Below are positions 1 to 8,553 of a stretch of 64,000 nucleotides of DNA, in pieces. The notes beneath the pieces were generated by a model. The model worked only from the letters and a program-made list of their open reading frames with translations. It did no database searches and was not told the origin of the DNA. Where the stretch lies: positions 215,321 through 279,320 of the forward strand of contig QCOV01000001.1 in the NCBI GenBank assembly GCA_003212795.1. The letters are read 5' to 3'. A program made the translations under genes and the position numbers. Origin of the DNA: OCS116 cluster bacterium AG-435-F03 (GTDB lineage Bacteria; Pseudomonadota; Alphaproteobacteria; MED-G09). Within the stretch, counting starts at the first letter, position 1, and each line of letters begins with the position of its first letter.

Positions 1-2
1 AA

Positions 3-866
3 GGAGAGTATTTAATTGAGTCACAAGGAGAAGATGTTGTTTCAGGGTTTGTTACACCAAAAAATATTTCGGAAAAAGCCAATGATGAAGCTTTCATAAA
101 TATTTTTCCGGATATTTATTCTCAAATAAATATAATTTCTAAAGATTTAGAAAGGTATTTTGGGTTTGTTCAGGATATTGAATTTACAATTGAGTCAAAT
201 ATATTATGGGTTTTGCAATCACGAGATGCAGAGTTAAACGCTCAAGCATCTTTTAAGGTTTTAAGTGATTTTGTTAATGAAAAAATAATAAATCAAACTG
301 AAGCTTTAAAATTAATCAAAGATGCCCATATTGAAAAAGCTTTTGTTCCAATTCTTGATGATTCACAAAAGTTAAAAAGTTTAACAAAAGGATTACCAGC
401 ATCTCCAGGAGTAGTATCGGGTTTAGTTGCTTTTGATATTGAAGGAATAAATAGAATTAAAAATAGAGATGAGAAATCTATATTAATTCTTATTGAAACA
501 AATACTAATGATATTAAAGCCATGCATGCATCTGATGGTATATTAACTTCTAGAGGAGGGCTTACTAGCCATGCTGCAGTTGTTGCAAGAGGTTTAAATA
601 AGCCTTGTATTACAGGCGCCATAGAAATTGAAATAAACCCCAAAGACAAAAATATTTCTATTAATGATAAAGTTATTTCTGAATTTGATACAATTACCCT
701 TGATGGCCATTCAGGAGAAGTTTTTGAGGGTATAGCAAAAACAAAACTTCAAGAACCAACTTCAGATCTAAAAGAAATACTAGATTGGTGTAAAGAGATC
801 GTTTCTGATGAGGAAATTATTGACCCTTTAAAGATTATTAGTAAAGCCAAATTAAAGTTAGAGTAA
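3..866 (+). CDS. PPDK-like protein lacking the C-terminal PEP-binding barrel (5' end outside window)
   Basis: The frame is open at the left edge and ends at TAA 864-866, so only the last 287 residues are seen. Residues 1-75 match the end of the pyruvate phosphate dikinase ATP-grasp module (GEYLIESQGEDVVSG, DIEFTIE, LWVLQSRDAE). Residues about 130-240 are the swivelling phosphohistidine domain (GLPASPGVVSG; GGLTSHAAVVARG with the catalytic His near 190). Family PPDKs are close to 900 aa and continue with a TIM barrel that binds PEP/pyruvate. Here the protein stops about 45 residues after GEVFEG, and the next bases belong to a convergent SDR gene. It is either a two-domain phosphotransferase or one half of a split enzyme. 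The PPDK relationship is sure; the reaction is not. Confidence 0.85.
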   Translation, partial: GEYLIESQGEDVVSGFVTPKNISEKANDEAFINIFPDIYSQINIISKDLERYFGFVQDIEFTIESNILWVLQSRDAELNAQASFKVLSDFVNEKIINQTEALKLIKDAHIEKAFVPILDDSQKLKSLTKGLPASPGVVSGLVAFDIEGINRIKNRDEKSILILIETNTNDIKAMHASDGILTSRGGLTSHAAVVARGLNKPCITGAIEIEINPKDKNISINDKVISEFDTITLDGHSGEVFEGIAKTKLQEPTSDLKEILDWCKEIVSDEEIIDPLKIISKAKLKLE

Positions 867-876
867 ATTTACTCTA
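859..876. terminator. Perfect 18-bp palindrome spanning two convergent stop codons
   Basis: TAGAGTAAATTTACTCTA is identical on both strands. It contains the stop codon of the PPDK-like gene (TAA 864-866) and that of the facing SDR gene (869-871 on the other strand). Both genes end in GAG TAA. It could form a weak hairpin at the end of either transcript, but it is AT-rich and lacks a clear T tract, so bidirectional termination is only a suggestion. Confidence 0.3.
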
Positions 877-1654
877 TCGGCATTTTCATTGGTCCAGTAC
901 TAATTACTTCATCTCTTGCTTTTATAGGATCTTCAACAACTAGTTTTTCTAAATCCTCAAGGTCTTCTGGTACATACCAGTGTATTTTATCATCTTCATA
1001 TGCTCGATAAACAGTTTTAGCTATATCTTCAGCTGGAATAAGTCTCCACATTCCATTAGACGGAAGTGTAGACCTAATGTCTTGGCTAATTATGGGCGTA
1101 TCAATTACACCAGGTAATATATCAGAGACCTTTACACCAAACCTTTTAAATTCAGCTGAAAGAGATTCTGTTAATCCTTTTACCGCATGCTTAGATGCTG
1201 AGTAAACTGAAGTCATTGGTAGACCAATTATTCCAGTTGAAGATGATGTATTTAAACATAATGAATTATCAGTATTTTTTAAAAGATCTATTGCTGAATA
1301 TATACCATTTATTACTCCAAAGAGATTAATATTAACAACTCTTAGATGGTTTTCATAAGGCTGATCTTCAAAAAAGCCACCTTCAGCAATTCCAGCGTTA
1401 TTAAATAAAATATCTAATTTATTATTAGATATATTAGAAAATTCTTTCACTGCTTTTTCAAACATATCTTTATTTGAAACATCAAGTTCTCTGCAAATTA
1501 AATTTTCTGAATTTATTTCTTCTTCTAATGCATTTAGATTGTTTTTGTTGATATCATAGCAACCAACAAACCAACCTTTATCAATAAATAACTGAACAGT
1601 AGATTTTCCCATACCACTTGCACCACCAGTTATGAAAATATATTTTTTACTCAT
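869..1654 (-). CDS. SDR family oxidoreductase
   Basis: A classical short-chain dehydrogenase of 261 aa: NAD(P)-binding TGGASGMG at residues 9-16, NNAG at 85-88 and the catalytic YSASK at 151-155. Such enzymes interconvert alcohols and ketones in the cytoplasm. The C-terminal part (about 180-261) carries an acidic, variable substrate loop that does not identify the substrate. The start at 1654 is preceded by a GGGGGA-type ribosome binding site. The gene lies 10 bases downstream of nadC on the same strand and may be read from the same transcript. The fold is certain; the substrate is unknown. Confidence 0.85.
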   Translation of the reverse strand: MSKKYIFITGGASGMGKSTVQLFIDKGWFVGCYDINKNNLNALEEEINSENLICRELDVSNKDMFEKAVKEFSNISNNKLDILFNNAGIAEGGFFEDQPYENHLRVVNINLFGVINGIYSAIDLLKNTDNSLCLNTSSSTGIIGLPMTSVYSASKHAVKGLTESLSAEFKRFGVKVSDILPGVIDTPIISQDIRSTLPSNGMWRLIPAEDIAKTVYRAYEDDKIHWYVPEDLEDLEKLVVEDPIKARDEVISTGPMKMPIE

Positions 1655-1664
1655 AAATCCCCCT

Positions 1665-2510
1665 TTAATTTTTTATTAAATCTAAACCTATATCAAGAGA
1701 TTTTGAAGAGTGCGTTATCCAACCAGAAGATATAAAATTAACCCCTGTCGCAGCTATTTTTTCTACATTTGAATAATCTATCTTACCTGAAGCCTCTAAT
1801 ATTACTTTTTTTTGACCTAGATTGACCGCCTTTTTTAAATCGTTAATTTTGAAGTTATCAAGCATAATAACATCTGGATTAAATTTAAAGGCCTCTTTAA
1901 ATTGCTTTAAATTATCTACTTCAATTTCAATTTTTATCTTATTTTTTAGCTTTTTAACTTTTTTTAGAGCATTAGAGATTGATCCAGCTATAGCTATATG
2001 ATTATCCTTTATTAAGATAGCATCATATAGTCCTATTCTATGATTAATACCCCCACCAACTTTAACAGCATATTTTTCTATATTTCTTAATCCTGGTGTT
2101 GTTTTGCGTGTGCATAATATTTTTGTATCCGTATACGAAATTAATTTAACCATTATTGATGTAGATGTTGCTATACCTGAAAGATGAGTTAAGAAATTTA
2201 ATGCAGTTCTTTCTCCCGTTAAAAGACTTATTGCCGGTCCCTCAACTTTAGCTAAAACTTCATTTTTTTTTATTGGATCACCATCTTTTTTGAATGAAGT
2301 AAATTTGATTTTTTCATCAATTAATTCAAAAACTATTTTAGCTATATTAATACCACATAAAATACCTTTTTCTCGTGAGACAAAATGAAATGTAGCACTA
2401 TCTCGTTTTGTTAAAACAGTATTGCTTGTAATATCGCCTAATTCTCCAAGATCTTCTTTAATAGCCAATCTGACAATTTTTTTTAATTGTGGATCAGATA
2501 ATATCTTCAT
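1665..2510 (-). CDS. nadC: Nicotinate-nucleotide diphosphorylase (carboxylating), quinolinate phosphoribosyltransferase
   Basis: Converts quinolinate and PRPP to nicotinate mononucleotide, CO2 and PPi in de novo NAD synthesis. The 281-aa length is typical. Recognisable blocks include the N-terminal [11 protein letters not shown], the phosphoribosyl-binding [17 protein letters not shown] with the GGGINHR segment, and KDNHI in the barrel. The C-terminal SSGWITHS ends the type II PRTase barrel. The ATG overlaps the nadA stop codon by four bases (ATGA), so nadA and nadC are translationally coupled. nadB is not in the window. Confidence 0.95.
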   Translation of the reverse strand: MKILSDPQLKKIVRLAIKEDLGELGDITSNTVLTKRDSATFHFVSREKGILCGINIAKIVFELIDEKIKFTSFKKDGDPIKKNEVLAKVEGPAISLLTGERTALNFLTHLSGIATSTSIMVKLISYTDTKILCTRKTTPGLRNIEKYAVKVGGGINHRIGLYDAILIKDNHIAIAGSISNALKKVKKLKNKIKIEIEVDNLKQFKEAFKFNPDVIMLDNFKINDLKKAVNLGQKKVILEASGKIDYSNVEKIAATGVNFISSGWITHSSKSLDIGLDLIKN

Positions 2511-3556
2511 AAATTTATCATTCTGTTTACTGAATTAAGCGCTCGTTTAGCAATATCATGATCAATAATAACTTCATGTGTTTCATACCAAAGGGAAGCA
2601 AGAATCTTTTCTAATGAAATCTCCTTCATATGAGGGCAAAGATTGCATGGTCTTACAAAATTAACATTTGGCGTTTCTACAGAAACATTATCGCTCATGG
2701 AACACTCAGTAACCATAAGAACTTTATAGGGTTGATTTGTTTTTACCCAATTTATCATTGCAGAAGTTGATCCCGAAAAATCTGCCTCATCAACTACTTC
2801 TGGAGCGCATTCAGGGTGCGCAATAATTTTTACACCAGGCTCATTTTCTCTATATTCTCTAATTTCATCAACAGTAAATTCTTCATGAACCTCACACCTT
2901 CCTTTCCACATAATGATTTCTTTTTTTGTATCTTTCGCAATATTCATTGCTAAATACTCGTCTGGAATAAAAATAATTTTGTCAGAATCTAGAGAGTTTA
3001 CCACTTCTAATGCGTTTGAAGATGTACAGCAAATATCAGTCTCGGCTTTAACATCTGCTGACGAATTAACATATGTAACAACAGGAATTCCAGGGTTTTC
3101 TCTTTTTAGATCGATTACATCTTGTCCTGTTATAGAAGCAGCTAAAGAGCAACCTGCATCTAAACTTGGTATAATTATCTTTTTATCCATATTTAGAATT
3201 TTTGATGTTTCAGCCATAAAATAAACACCACATTGTATTATTATATCGCTATCAACTTTTGTGGCTTCCTTTGCTAGCTGCAAAGAGTCCCCTCTTACAT
3301 CGCTAACACAATGAAAAATCTCTGGAGTCTGATAATTATGTGCAAGAATTGTGGCATTTTTTTCTTTTTTTAGAATATTAATTGCTTCTATGTATGGTGC
3401 AAAAAATGGCCACTCAATATCTGGTATTACGCTTGAGACTTTTTTATATAATGAAGATGTCTTCTTTTCTATATCGTCATTCCAAGATATACCCATTTCA
3501 TCAAGAATCTTACTTGGATGCAATTGATTAATTTTGTTATCTACTGATTTATCCAT
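2507..3556 (-). CDS. nadA: Quinolinate synthase, [4Fe-4S] enzyme
   Basis: Condenses iminoaspartate with dihydroxyacetone phosphate to give quinolinate, the step before NadC. The 349-aa protein has the three cysteine regions expected for the [4Fe-4S] cluster: [25 protein letters not shown] and [11 protein letters not shown]. The [10 protein letters not shown] and AHPECAPEV segments are also characteristic of NadA. The gene is first in a nadA-nadC pair with a four-base overlap. Iminoaspartate must come from an L-aspartate oxidase or aspartate dehydrogenase encoded elsewhere. Confidence 0.95.
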   Translation of the reverse strand: MDKSVDNKINQLHPSKILDEMGISWNDDIEKKTSSLYKKVSSVIPDIEWPFFAPYIEAINILKKEKNATILAHNYQTPEIFHCVSDVRGDSLQLAKEATKVDSDIIIQCGVYFMAETSKILNMDKKIIIPSLDAGCSLAASITGQDVIDLKRENPGIPVVTYVNSSADVKAETDICCTSSNALEVVNSLDSDKIIFIPDEYLAMNIAKDTKKEIIMWKGRCEVHEEFTVDEIREYRENEPGVKIIAHPECAPEVVDEADFSGSTSAMINWVKTNQPYKVLMVTECSMSDNVSVETPNVNFVRPCNLCPHMKEISLEKILASLWYETHEVIIDHDIAKRALNSVNRMINL

Positions 3557-3630
3557 AATAATTGGCCATAGTTTATAATTTTGATAATAAAAACATTATT
3601 CATTAATTAGTCAAAAGAAATTGAGATGAT

Positions 3631-4752
3631 TTAAGTTTTTCTAAGAATAACACTTCCAGCTGAATACCCAGCGCCAAAAGAACAAAGAACGCCAATTTCA
3701 TCTTTATTCATATCTTCGCTATATTGAGAAAACGCTATAATTGAGCCTGCAGATGAAGTATTTGCATAATCTTGAAGTATATTAGGCTGTTCATTTTTTT
3801 CTGGAGTTCTACCTAAAACTTTTTTTCCTATAAAATCATTCATACTTTTATTTGCTTGATGTAACCAAAGTCTTTTTACATCATTAATTTCAACATTCTC
3901 ATCTGACAAATGATCAAGTATTAATTGACTTACCATAGGAACAACTTCTTTAAATACTTTTCTTCCCTCCTGCATAAACAGCATATCTCTATCAAGAGTT
4001 TTAGATTGCTTGGCATTATTAAGGAAACCAAAATTATTTCTAATATTATTGGAAAATTGAGTAATACACTTAGTTGATAGAATTTCAAATGAATTTGTAG
4101 AGTTTGCAGATGCTTTTTTTTCTAAAATAAGGGCTGTGCAAACATCACCAAAGATAAAATGGCAATCGCGATCTTTAAAATCTAAATGTCCAGAGCAAAT
4201 CTCGGGATCAACTATTAAAATTGTTTCTGCGCTTCCAGCCTTAATCATATCAGCAGCAGCTTGAATCCCGAAAGTTGCAGATGAGCAAGCAACATTCATA
4301 TCAAAAGCAAATCCTTGAATTCCTAAATATTGTTGTACTTCGATTGCTATTGCAGGATAAGCTCTCTCTAAATTAGAGCATGCTGTAATAACTGCATCTA
4401 TATCAGAAGGCTTTTTCCCAGATACATCTAAAGCTTGTTTAGCTGCCTCTATAGACATTTCTGCTAAAATAGATGGTTCGTCATTATTTCTCCTGTCTAA
4501 GATAGGGTGCATAATATCAGGGTTTAAAATTCCCTTTTTATCCATTACATATCTATTTTTTATTCCTGAGGCACTATAAATAAAGTCTTCATTAGACAAT
4601 TCTAAAGCATCTAATTCACCATTATCAATTAGATCCTTATTAAGTGTATTAAATTTCTCTGCATAAGCATTATAAGCTTCAACAAGCTCTTTATTTGTTA
4701 TTGATTCTTTAGGTGTAAATACACCAGTTCCGCTGATTACAATTTCATTCAT
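3631..4752 (-). CDS. Beta-ketoacyl-ACP synthase III family protein (FabH-like)
   Basis: A 373-aa thiolase-fold condensing enzyme with an intact Cys-His-Asn triad: Cys156 in VACSSATFG, His298 in WLHQANK and Asn331 in YANTSSAGS. KAS III enzymes start fatty acid synthesis by joining an acyl-CoA to malonyl-ACP. This one is about 50 aa longer than typical FabH, mostly from a helical N-terminal insert (about residues 25-95), and it stands alone rather than beside plsX or the fab cluster at 54.7-58.0 kb. The length resembles Pseudomonas-type KAS III enzymes that divert medium-chain acyl-CoA from beta-oxidation into synthesis. It may be that or the sole primary FabH. Confidence 0.85.
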   Translation of the reverse strand: MNEIVISGTGVFTPKESITNKELVEAYNAYAEKFNTLNKDLIDNGELDALELSNEDFIYSASGIKNRYVMDKKGILNPDIMHPILDRRNNDEPSILAEMSIEAAKQALDVSGKKPSDIDAVITACSNLERAYPAIAIEVQQYLGIQGFAFDMNVACSSATFGIQAAADMIKAGSAETILIVDPEICSGHLDFKDRDCHFIFGDVCTALILEKKASANSTNSFEILSTKCITQFSNNIRNNFGFLNNAKQSKTLDRDMLFMQEGRKVFKEVVPMVSQLILDHLSDENVEINDVKRLWLHQANKSMNDFIGKKVLGRTPEKNEQPNILQDYANTSSAGSIIAFSQYSEDMNKDEIGVLCSFGAGYSAGSVILRKT

Positions 4753-4785
4753 AACCCAAAAATAATATCAGAAAAATCAATTATG

Positions 4786-5367
4786 TTAATCTTTTTGACA
4801 CTTTAAGTAATGTGGGCAACTCACTAAATGATCGTTTACTATTCCAGAAGCCTGCATAAATGAGTAGACTGTTACTGGCCCACAAAAGCTAAACCCCAAT
4901 TCTTTCATTTTTTTTGAAATTTTTTTAGATAATTCAGTATCTTTAGGAATCTCTCTCAACTCCTTTCTAGAGTTAATAATAGGTTTATGATCAACATATT
5001 TCCAAAAAAAATCTGAAAATTCGTTAGAGCTCTTGAATTCATTGCTATAAATTTTTGCATTATTTATAGTTGAAAGTATCTTTTTTTTATTTCTTACGAT
5101 TGATCTATCTTCCATAAGTTCCTTAATTTTTTTATTATTGTATCTTGAGATAACCTTTGGATTAAAATTATCAAAAGCTATTTTGAAATTATCCCTCTTT
5201 TTTAAAATAATTATCCAGCTAAGACCAGATTGAAAGGTTTCCAAAGTAAGCATTTCAAAAAGTTTTCTACCATCAAATTCTGGTTTTCCCCATTCATCAT
5301 CATGATATTGCATGTAAATATCATGTGAATTAGACCAACTACAAAAACCTTCTCTATCAGATGGCAT
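4786..5367 (-). CDS. tag: DNA-3-methyladenine glycosylase I
   Basis: Excises 3-methyladenine from alkylated DNA, the first step of base excision repair. The 193-aa protein has the family N-terminus (CSWSNSHDIYMQYHDDEWG), the LFEMLTLETFQSGLSW block and the C-terminal GFSFCGPVTVYSFMQASG followed by DHLVSCPHY. The Cys near the N-terminus, His near residue 17 and the C-terminal Cys/His residues fit the zinc site of Tag. The start overlaps the 3' end of ygfZ by 11 bases, so the two are co-transcribed. Confidence 0.93.
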   Translation of the reverse strand: MPSDREGFCSWSNSHDIYMQYHDDEWGKPEFDGRKLFEMLTLETFQSGLSWIIILKKRDNFKIAFDNFNPKVISRYNNKKIKELMEDRSIVRNKKKILSTINNAKIYSNEFKSSNEFSDFFWKYVDHKPIINSRKELREIPKDTELSKKISKKMKELGFSFCGPVTVYSFMQASGIVNDHLVSCPHYLKCQKD

Positions 5368-6175
5368 AATCTTTAAGAATATCAGGAATGTGAACAGTTA
5401 TATTAGCTTTCTCATTATTTATGTTAACAGATGTGTTTTCCTTTTGAATTTTAGGTAATGTATCAGTTTTAAGAATTGCTACGCTCTCATTCTCGTATGA
5501 TTTAATAATTGTTCCAATTTTTTTATTTTCTAAAAAAATATCATCACCTTGCTTGTTGTTTCTATTAGATGTAATTGAAAAAACTCTTTTTTTAGGTTTG
5601 CCCTTTCTATACATTCTTGAAGTTACTTCTTGTCCTATAAAACAACCTTTTTTGAATGAAATTGAATTAAGATAATCAAGATTTAATTCTATTGGAAAAA
5701 ATTCACCAGATAAAAAATCTTCACCTTCTTCAACTATACCAAGAGAAATTTTCTTTTTTTCATAATTATCACTATTAGACCTATCGTTGCTTTTCTCTCT
5801 TATTCCTCTCCAACCTAAATCTATATTTCTTGGGTCAATAAAAGAGCCCTGAAATTCTTTTTCTAGACAAACTACCACTTCTAGATCATTTTTTTCTTCA
5901 AAATCTACATCTGAATTCAATTTATAGATTTGCATCTTTTCCATAAATGATTGAAATGATTTTTTGTGTAAATCTAACAGGAAGTGATTTCCTTCTTTTT
6001 TTACAAAAAACTGATTTAACAATTTTCCTTGTGGACTTAAAAAACAACTTGATAGCAGCTCTTCAGTATTACCACTTAAGTCGATAGTTATTATAGACTG
6101 AAGGAAGTCTTCAGAATCACTTCCTGAAACTAGGAGTAAAGATCTATTAGTTAATGTTGTTAATTCATTATTCAT
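5357..6175 (-). CDS. ygfZ: YgfZ/GcvT-type folate-binding protein for Fe-S cluster enzymes
   Basis: A 272-aa member of the YgfZ (IbaG/GcvT-like) family, which binds tetrahydrofolate and helps maintain certain Fe-S enzymes such as MiaB. The diagnostic KGCFIGQEVTSRMYRKG motif with its conserved cysteine lies near residues 178-195. The N-terminal domain is short and divergent (LLVSGSDSEDFLQSIIT). The gene is divergent from pyrC with 60 bases between them and is first in a ygfZ-tag pair. The family call rests mainly on the KGC motif. Confidence 0.88.
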   Translation of the reverse strand: MNNELTTLTNRSLLLVSGSDSEDFLQSIITIDLSGNTEELLSSCFLSPQGKLLNQFFVKKEGNHFLLDLHKKSFQSFMEKMQIYKLNSDVDFEEKNDLEVVVCLEKEFQGSFIDPRNIDLGWRGIREKSNDRSNSDNYEKKKISLGIVEEGEDFLSGEFFPIELNLDYLNSISFKKGCFIGQEVTSRMYRKGKPKKRVFSITSNRNNKQGDDIFLENKKIGTIIKSYENESVAILKTDTLPKIQKENTSVNINNEKANITVHIPDILKDYAI

Positions 6176-6209
6176 ATATTTTTATTTAATTTTAATATTA
6201 TTATATTAG

Positions 6210-6215
6210 TATAAT
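6210..6215 (+). promoter_or_regulatory. Putative -10 element of the pyrC-acuI transcript
   Basis: A perfect TATAAT lies 20 bases upstream of the pyrC ATG in the 60-base divergent gap. It would give a very short leader. No good -35 is visible at 17-base spacing, and the whole gap is AT-rich, so chance occurrence is quite possible. Confidence 0.3.
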
Positions 6216-6235
6216 GAAATAGGAATTTCGTTACA

Positions 6236-7546
6236 ATGCCATTTGATATCATCTTTAAAAACGCAAATATAACTGATGAAAGTAAAAACTATATTTCTGA
6301 TATAGGAGTTAAGGATGGAATTATTTCCGAAATTGGAAATCTTAATGATGATGCTGAAACAATTTTAAATATAGAAAATTTAGATTTAATTCCTGGTGTT
6401 ATAGATACTCAGGTACATTTTCGTGAACCAGGACCAACGCATAAAGAGGATCTAAATACTGGTACAAAATCAGCTATTTTAGGGGGAATAACTGGTGTTT
6501 TTGAAATGCCAAATACAAACCCTTCAACAACTAATCTTGAAGCACTATTAGATAAATTTGAACGTGCAAAAAATAGATCCTATTGTGATTATGCTTTTTA
6601 TGTTGGTGGGACTGAAGACAATAGTAAAGAGTTGCCTAAATTAGAGAAAGTGGAAGGCTGCTGCGGTGTAAAAGTTTTTATGGGATTGAGCATTGGCGGC
6701 TTGGTGGTGTCAGGAGATGAAGACCTATCTAAAATTATGTCTGAAATTAATTATAGGGCGTCATTTCATTCTGAAGATCAAAGCTCTCTTGATGCTAGAA
6801 AAGAATATCAAAAAACAGGAGATATACATTCTCATGAAGTATGGAGAAATGATGAGCAATGTTTTACTGCAACCCAAAGAATAATTAAAATTGCAAGAAA
6901 ATATAATAAAAAAATACATATTCTTCATGTATCAACAGGGCAAGAGGCTGAATTTTTAGCTGATAATAAAGACATAGCTTCTGTGGAAATAACTCCTCAA
7001 CATTTAACTTTAGCAGCTCCTGATTGCTACAATGAACTTGGAAGTTATGCTCAAATGAATCCGCCGATTAGAGATATAAATCATCAGACTAAATTATGGA
7101 CTGCTATAAATAATGGTGTTGCAGATATAATAGGCTCAGATCACGCTCCCCATACTAAAGATGAAAAGGATAAGGAATATCCTATTTCTCCATCAGGTAT
7201 GCCGGGTGTTCAAACTCTTGTTCCTGTCATGTTAAATCATGTAAATAATGAAAAATTATCCTTAAATCGATTTGTTCAATTAACTAGTGCAAACCCTGCA
7301 AGGTTATTTGGTATTAAAAATAAGGGTTTTATAGAGGTAGGTAATGATGCTGATTTTACAGTAATTGACTTAAATAAAGAAAGAGTCATTGAGAATAATT
7401 GGATAGTAAGTAAGTGCGGTTGGACTCCTTATGATGGAATGAAAGTAAAAGGTTGGCCAATTATGACAATAATAAGAGGCAATATTGTTATGAGAGAAGA
7501 CGAACTATCTGACCCAATAGGTCAGCCAATGCAATTTAATAGATAA
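6236..7546 (+). CDS. pyrC: Dihydroorotase family protein (type I), with Gln in place of the first metal His
   Basis: A 436-aa amidohydrolase of the type I dihydroorotase family, which cyclises carbamoyl-aspartate to dihydroorotate in pyrimidine synthesis. Visible active-site parts are REPG after the first strand, carboxylated Lys146 (GVKVFMG), His178 (FHSED), His231 (ILHVSTG) and Asp302 (GSDHAPH). The usual HxH after strand 1 reads Q59-V-H61 (DTQVHFREPG), so one canonical ligand is replaced. It is followed after 13 bases by acuI. It may be the working dihydroorotase of this lineage or a related cyclic amidase. Confidence 0.82.
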   Translation: MPFDIIFKNANITDESKNYISDIGVKDGIISEIGNLNDDAETILNIENLDLIPGVIDTQVHFREPGPTHKEDLNTGTKSAILGGITGVFEMPNTNPSTTNLEALLDKFERAKNRSYCDYAFYVGGTEDNSKELPKLEKVEGCCGVKVFMGLSIGGLVVSGDEDLSKIMSEINYRASFHSEDQSSLDARKEYQKTGDIHSHEVWRNDEQCFTATQRIIKIARKYNKKIHILHVSTGQEAEFLADNKDIASVEITPQHLTLAAPDCYNELGSYAQMNPPIRDINHQTKLWTAINNGVADIIGSDHAPHTKDEKDKEYPISPSGMPGVQTLVPVMLNHVNNEKLSLNRFVQLTSANPARLFGIKNKGFIEVGNDADFTVIDLNKERVIENNWIVSKCGWTPYDGMKVKGWPIMTIIRGNIVMREDELSDPIGQPMQFNR

Positions 7547-7559
7547 TTTAGGAGGAAAA

Positions 7560-8552
7560 ATGTCTGAAAAATTTAAAGCTCTTATGATTGAGAAAGAGGA
7601 TGATACTCAAACTGTTAATATGGTTGAGATCGAAGATAATGATCTAATGGAGGGTAATGTCCTAGTAAAAATTACTCATTCAACATTAAATTATAAAGAT
7701 GGTTTAGCGATAACAGGAGCATCACCTGTTGTTCGATCATTTCCAATGATACCTGGAATCGATTTCAGTGGAATAGTTTTATCATCAGAAGATAAAAAGT
7801 TTTCAGAAGGAGACAGGGTAGTTTTAAATGGTTATGGTTTGTCAGAAAGTCATTTTGGCGGGTATTCGGAAAAAGGGAGAGTTAAATCTGAACATCTATT
7901 AAAGCTACCTGAAAATATATCCAATAAACAAGCAATGGCTATAGGAACAGCAGGTTATACCGCAATGTTATGTGTTTTGGCAATTGAGGATCATGGTATA
8001 AAGCCTGATGATGGAGTAATTTTGGTATCTGGCGCTTCAGGTGGAGTTGGTTCTGTAGCAATTTCTCTTCTTTCAGATTTAGGTTACAATGTAGAGGCTT
8101 CAACAGGAAGATTAGAAGAAACCTCATATCTTAATAAACTTGGCGCGAAAACAGTCATTGAAAGATCGGAATTATCTGAGCCATCAAGACCTTTAGGAAA
8201 AGAAAGATGGGCCGGAGCGATTGACTCAGTTGGTAGTACTACATTGGCAAACATACTTGCTCAGGTGTCCTATGGAGGAGCTGTTTCTGCATGCGGACTT
8301 GCGCAAGGAATGGATTTACCCTCTACAGTTATGCCATTTATATTAAGAGGTGTCTCTTTACTTGGTATTGACTCAGTAATGGCGCCTATGCAGTTAAGAG
8401 AAAGAGCTTGGAAGCGTCTAAGTGAGAATATTAATATTAACAAACTAGAAGAAATGACTATTGATACCTCTTTAGAGCAAGTTGAGGTTCTTGCGAGTGA
8501 TATTCTTAAAGGAAAAGTTAGAGGAAGGGTGATAGTAAATATTTCAGAATAA
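7560..8552 (+). CDS. acuI: MDR family oxidoreductase, acrylyl-CoA reductase (AcuI/YhdH) type
   Basis: A 330-aa zinc-free medium-chain reductase. The opening (FKALMIEK, then STLNYKDGLAITG and PMIPGIDFSG), the coenzyme-binding VSGASGGVGSVAISLL near residues 156-171, and the C-terminal LLGIDSVMAP...RAWKRL segment match the YhdH/AcuI group. AcuI reduces acryloyl-CoA to propionyl-CoA with NADPH, detoxifying acrylate formed during DMSP or 3-hydroxypropionate use. A good ribosome binding site (AGGAGG) lies before the ATG, and the gene is probably in one operon with pyrC. YhdH-type quinone reductase activity on other substrates cannot be excluded. Confidence 0.85.
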   Translation: MSEKFKALMIEKEDDTQTVNMVEIEDNDLMEGNVLVKITHSTLNYKDGLAITGASPVVRSFPMIPGIDFSGIVLSSEDKKFSEGDRVVLNGYGLSESHFGGYSEKGRVKSEHLLKLPENISNKQAMAIGTAGYTAMLCVLAIEDHGIKPDDGVILVSGASGGVGSVAISLLSDLGYNVEASTGRLEETSYLNKLGAKTVIERSELSEPSRPLGKERWAGAIDSVGSTTLANILAQVSYGGAVSACGLAQGMDLPSTVMPFILRGVSLLGIDSVMAPMQLRERAWKRLSENININKLEEMTIDTSLEQVEVLASDILKGKVRGRVIVNISE

Positions 8553-8553
8553 T

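Noticed and set aside
213-230. TTG at 213 as the start of the PPDK-like gene
   Set aside because: The frame is open to the window edge and the upstream codons encode conserved PPDK residues, so the gene starts outside the window.
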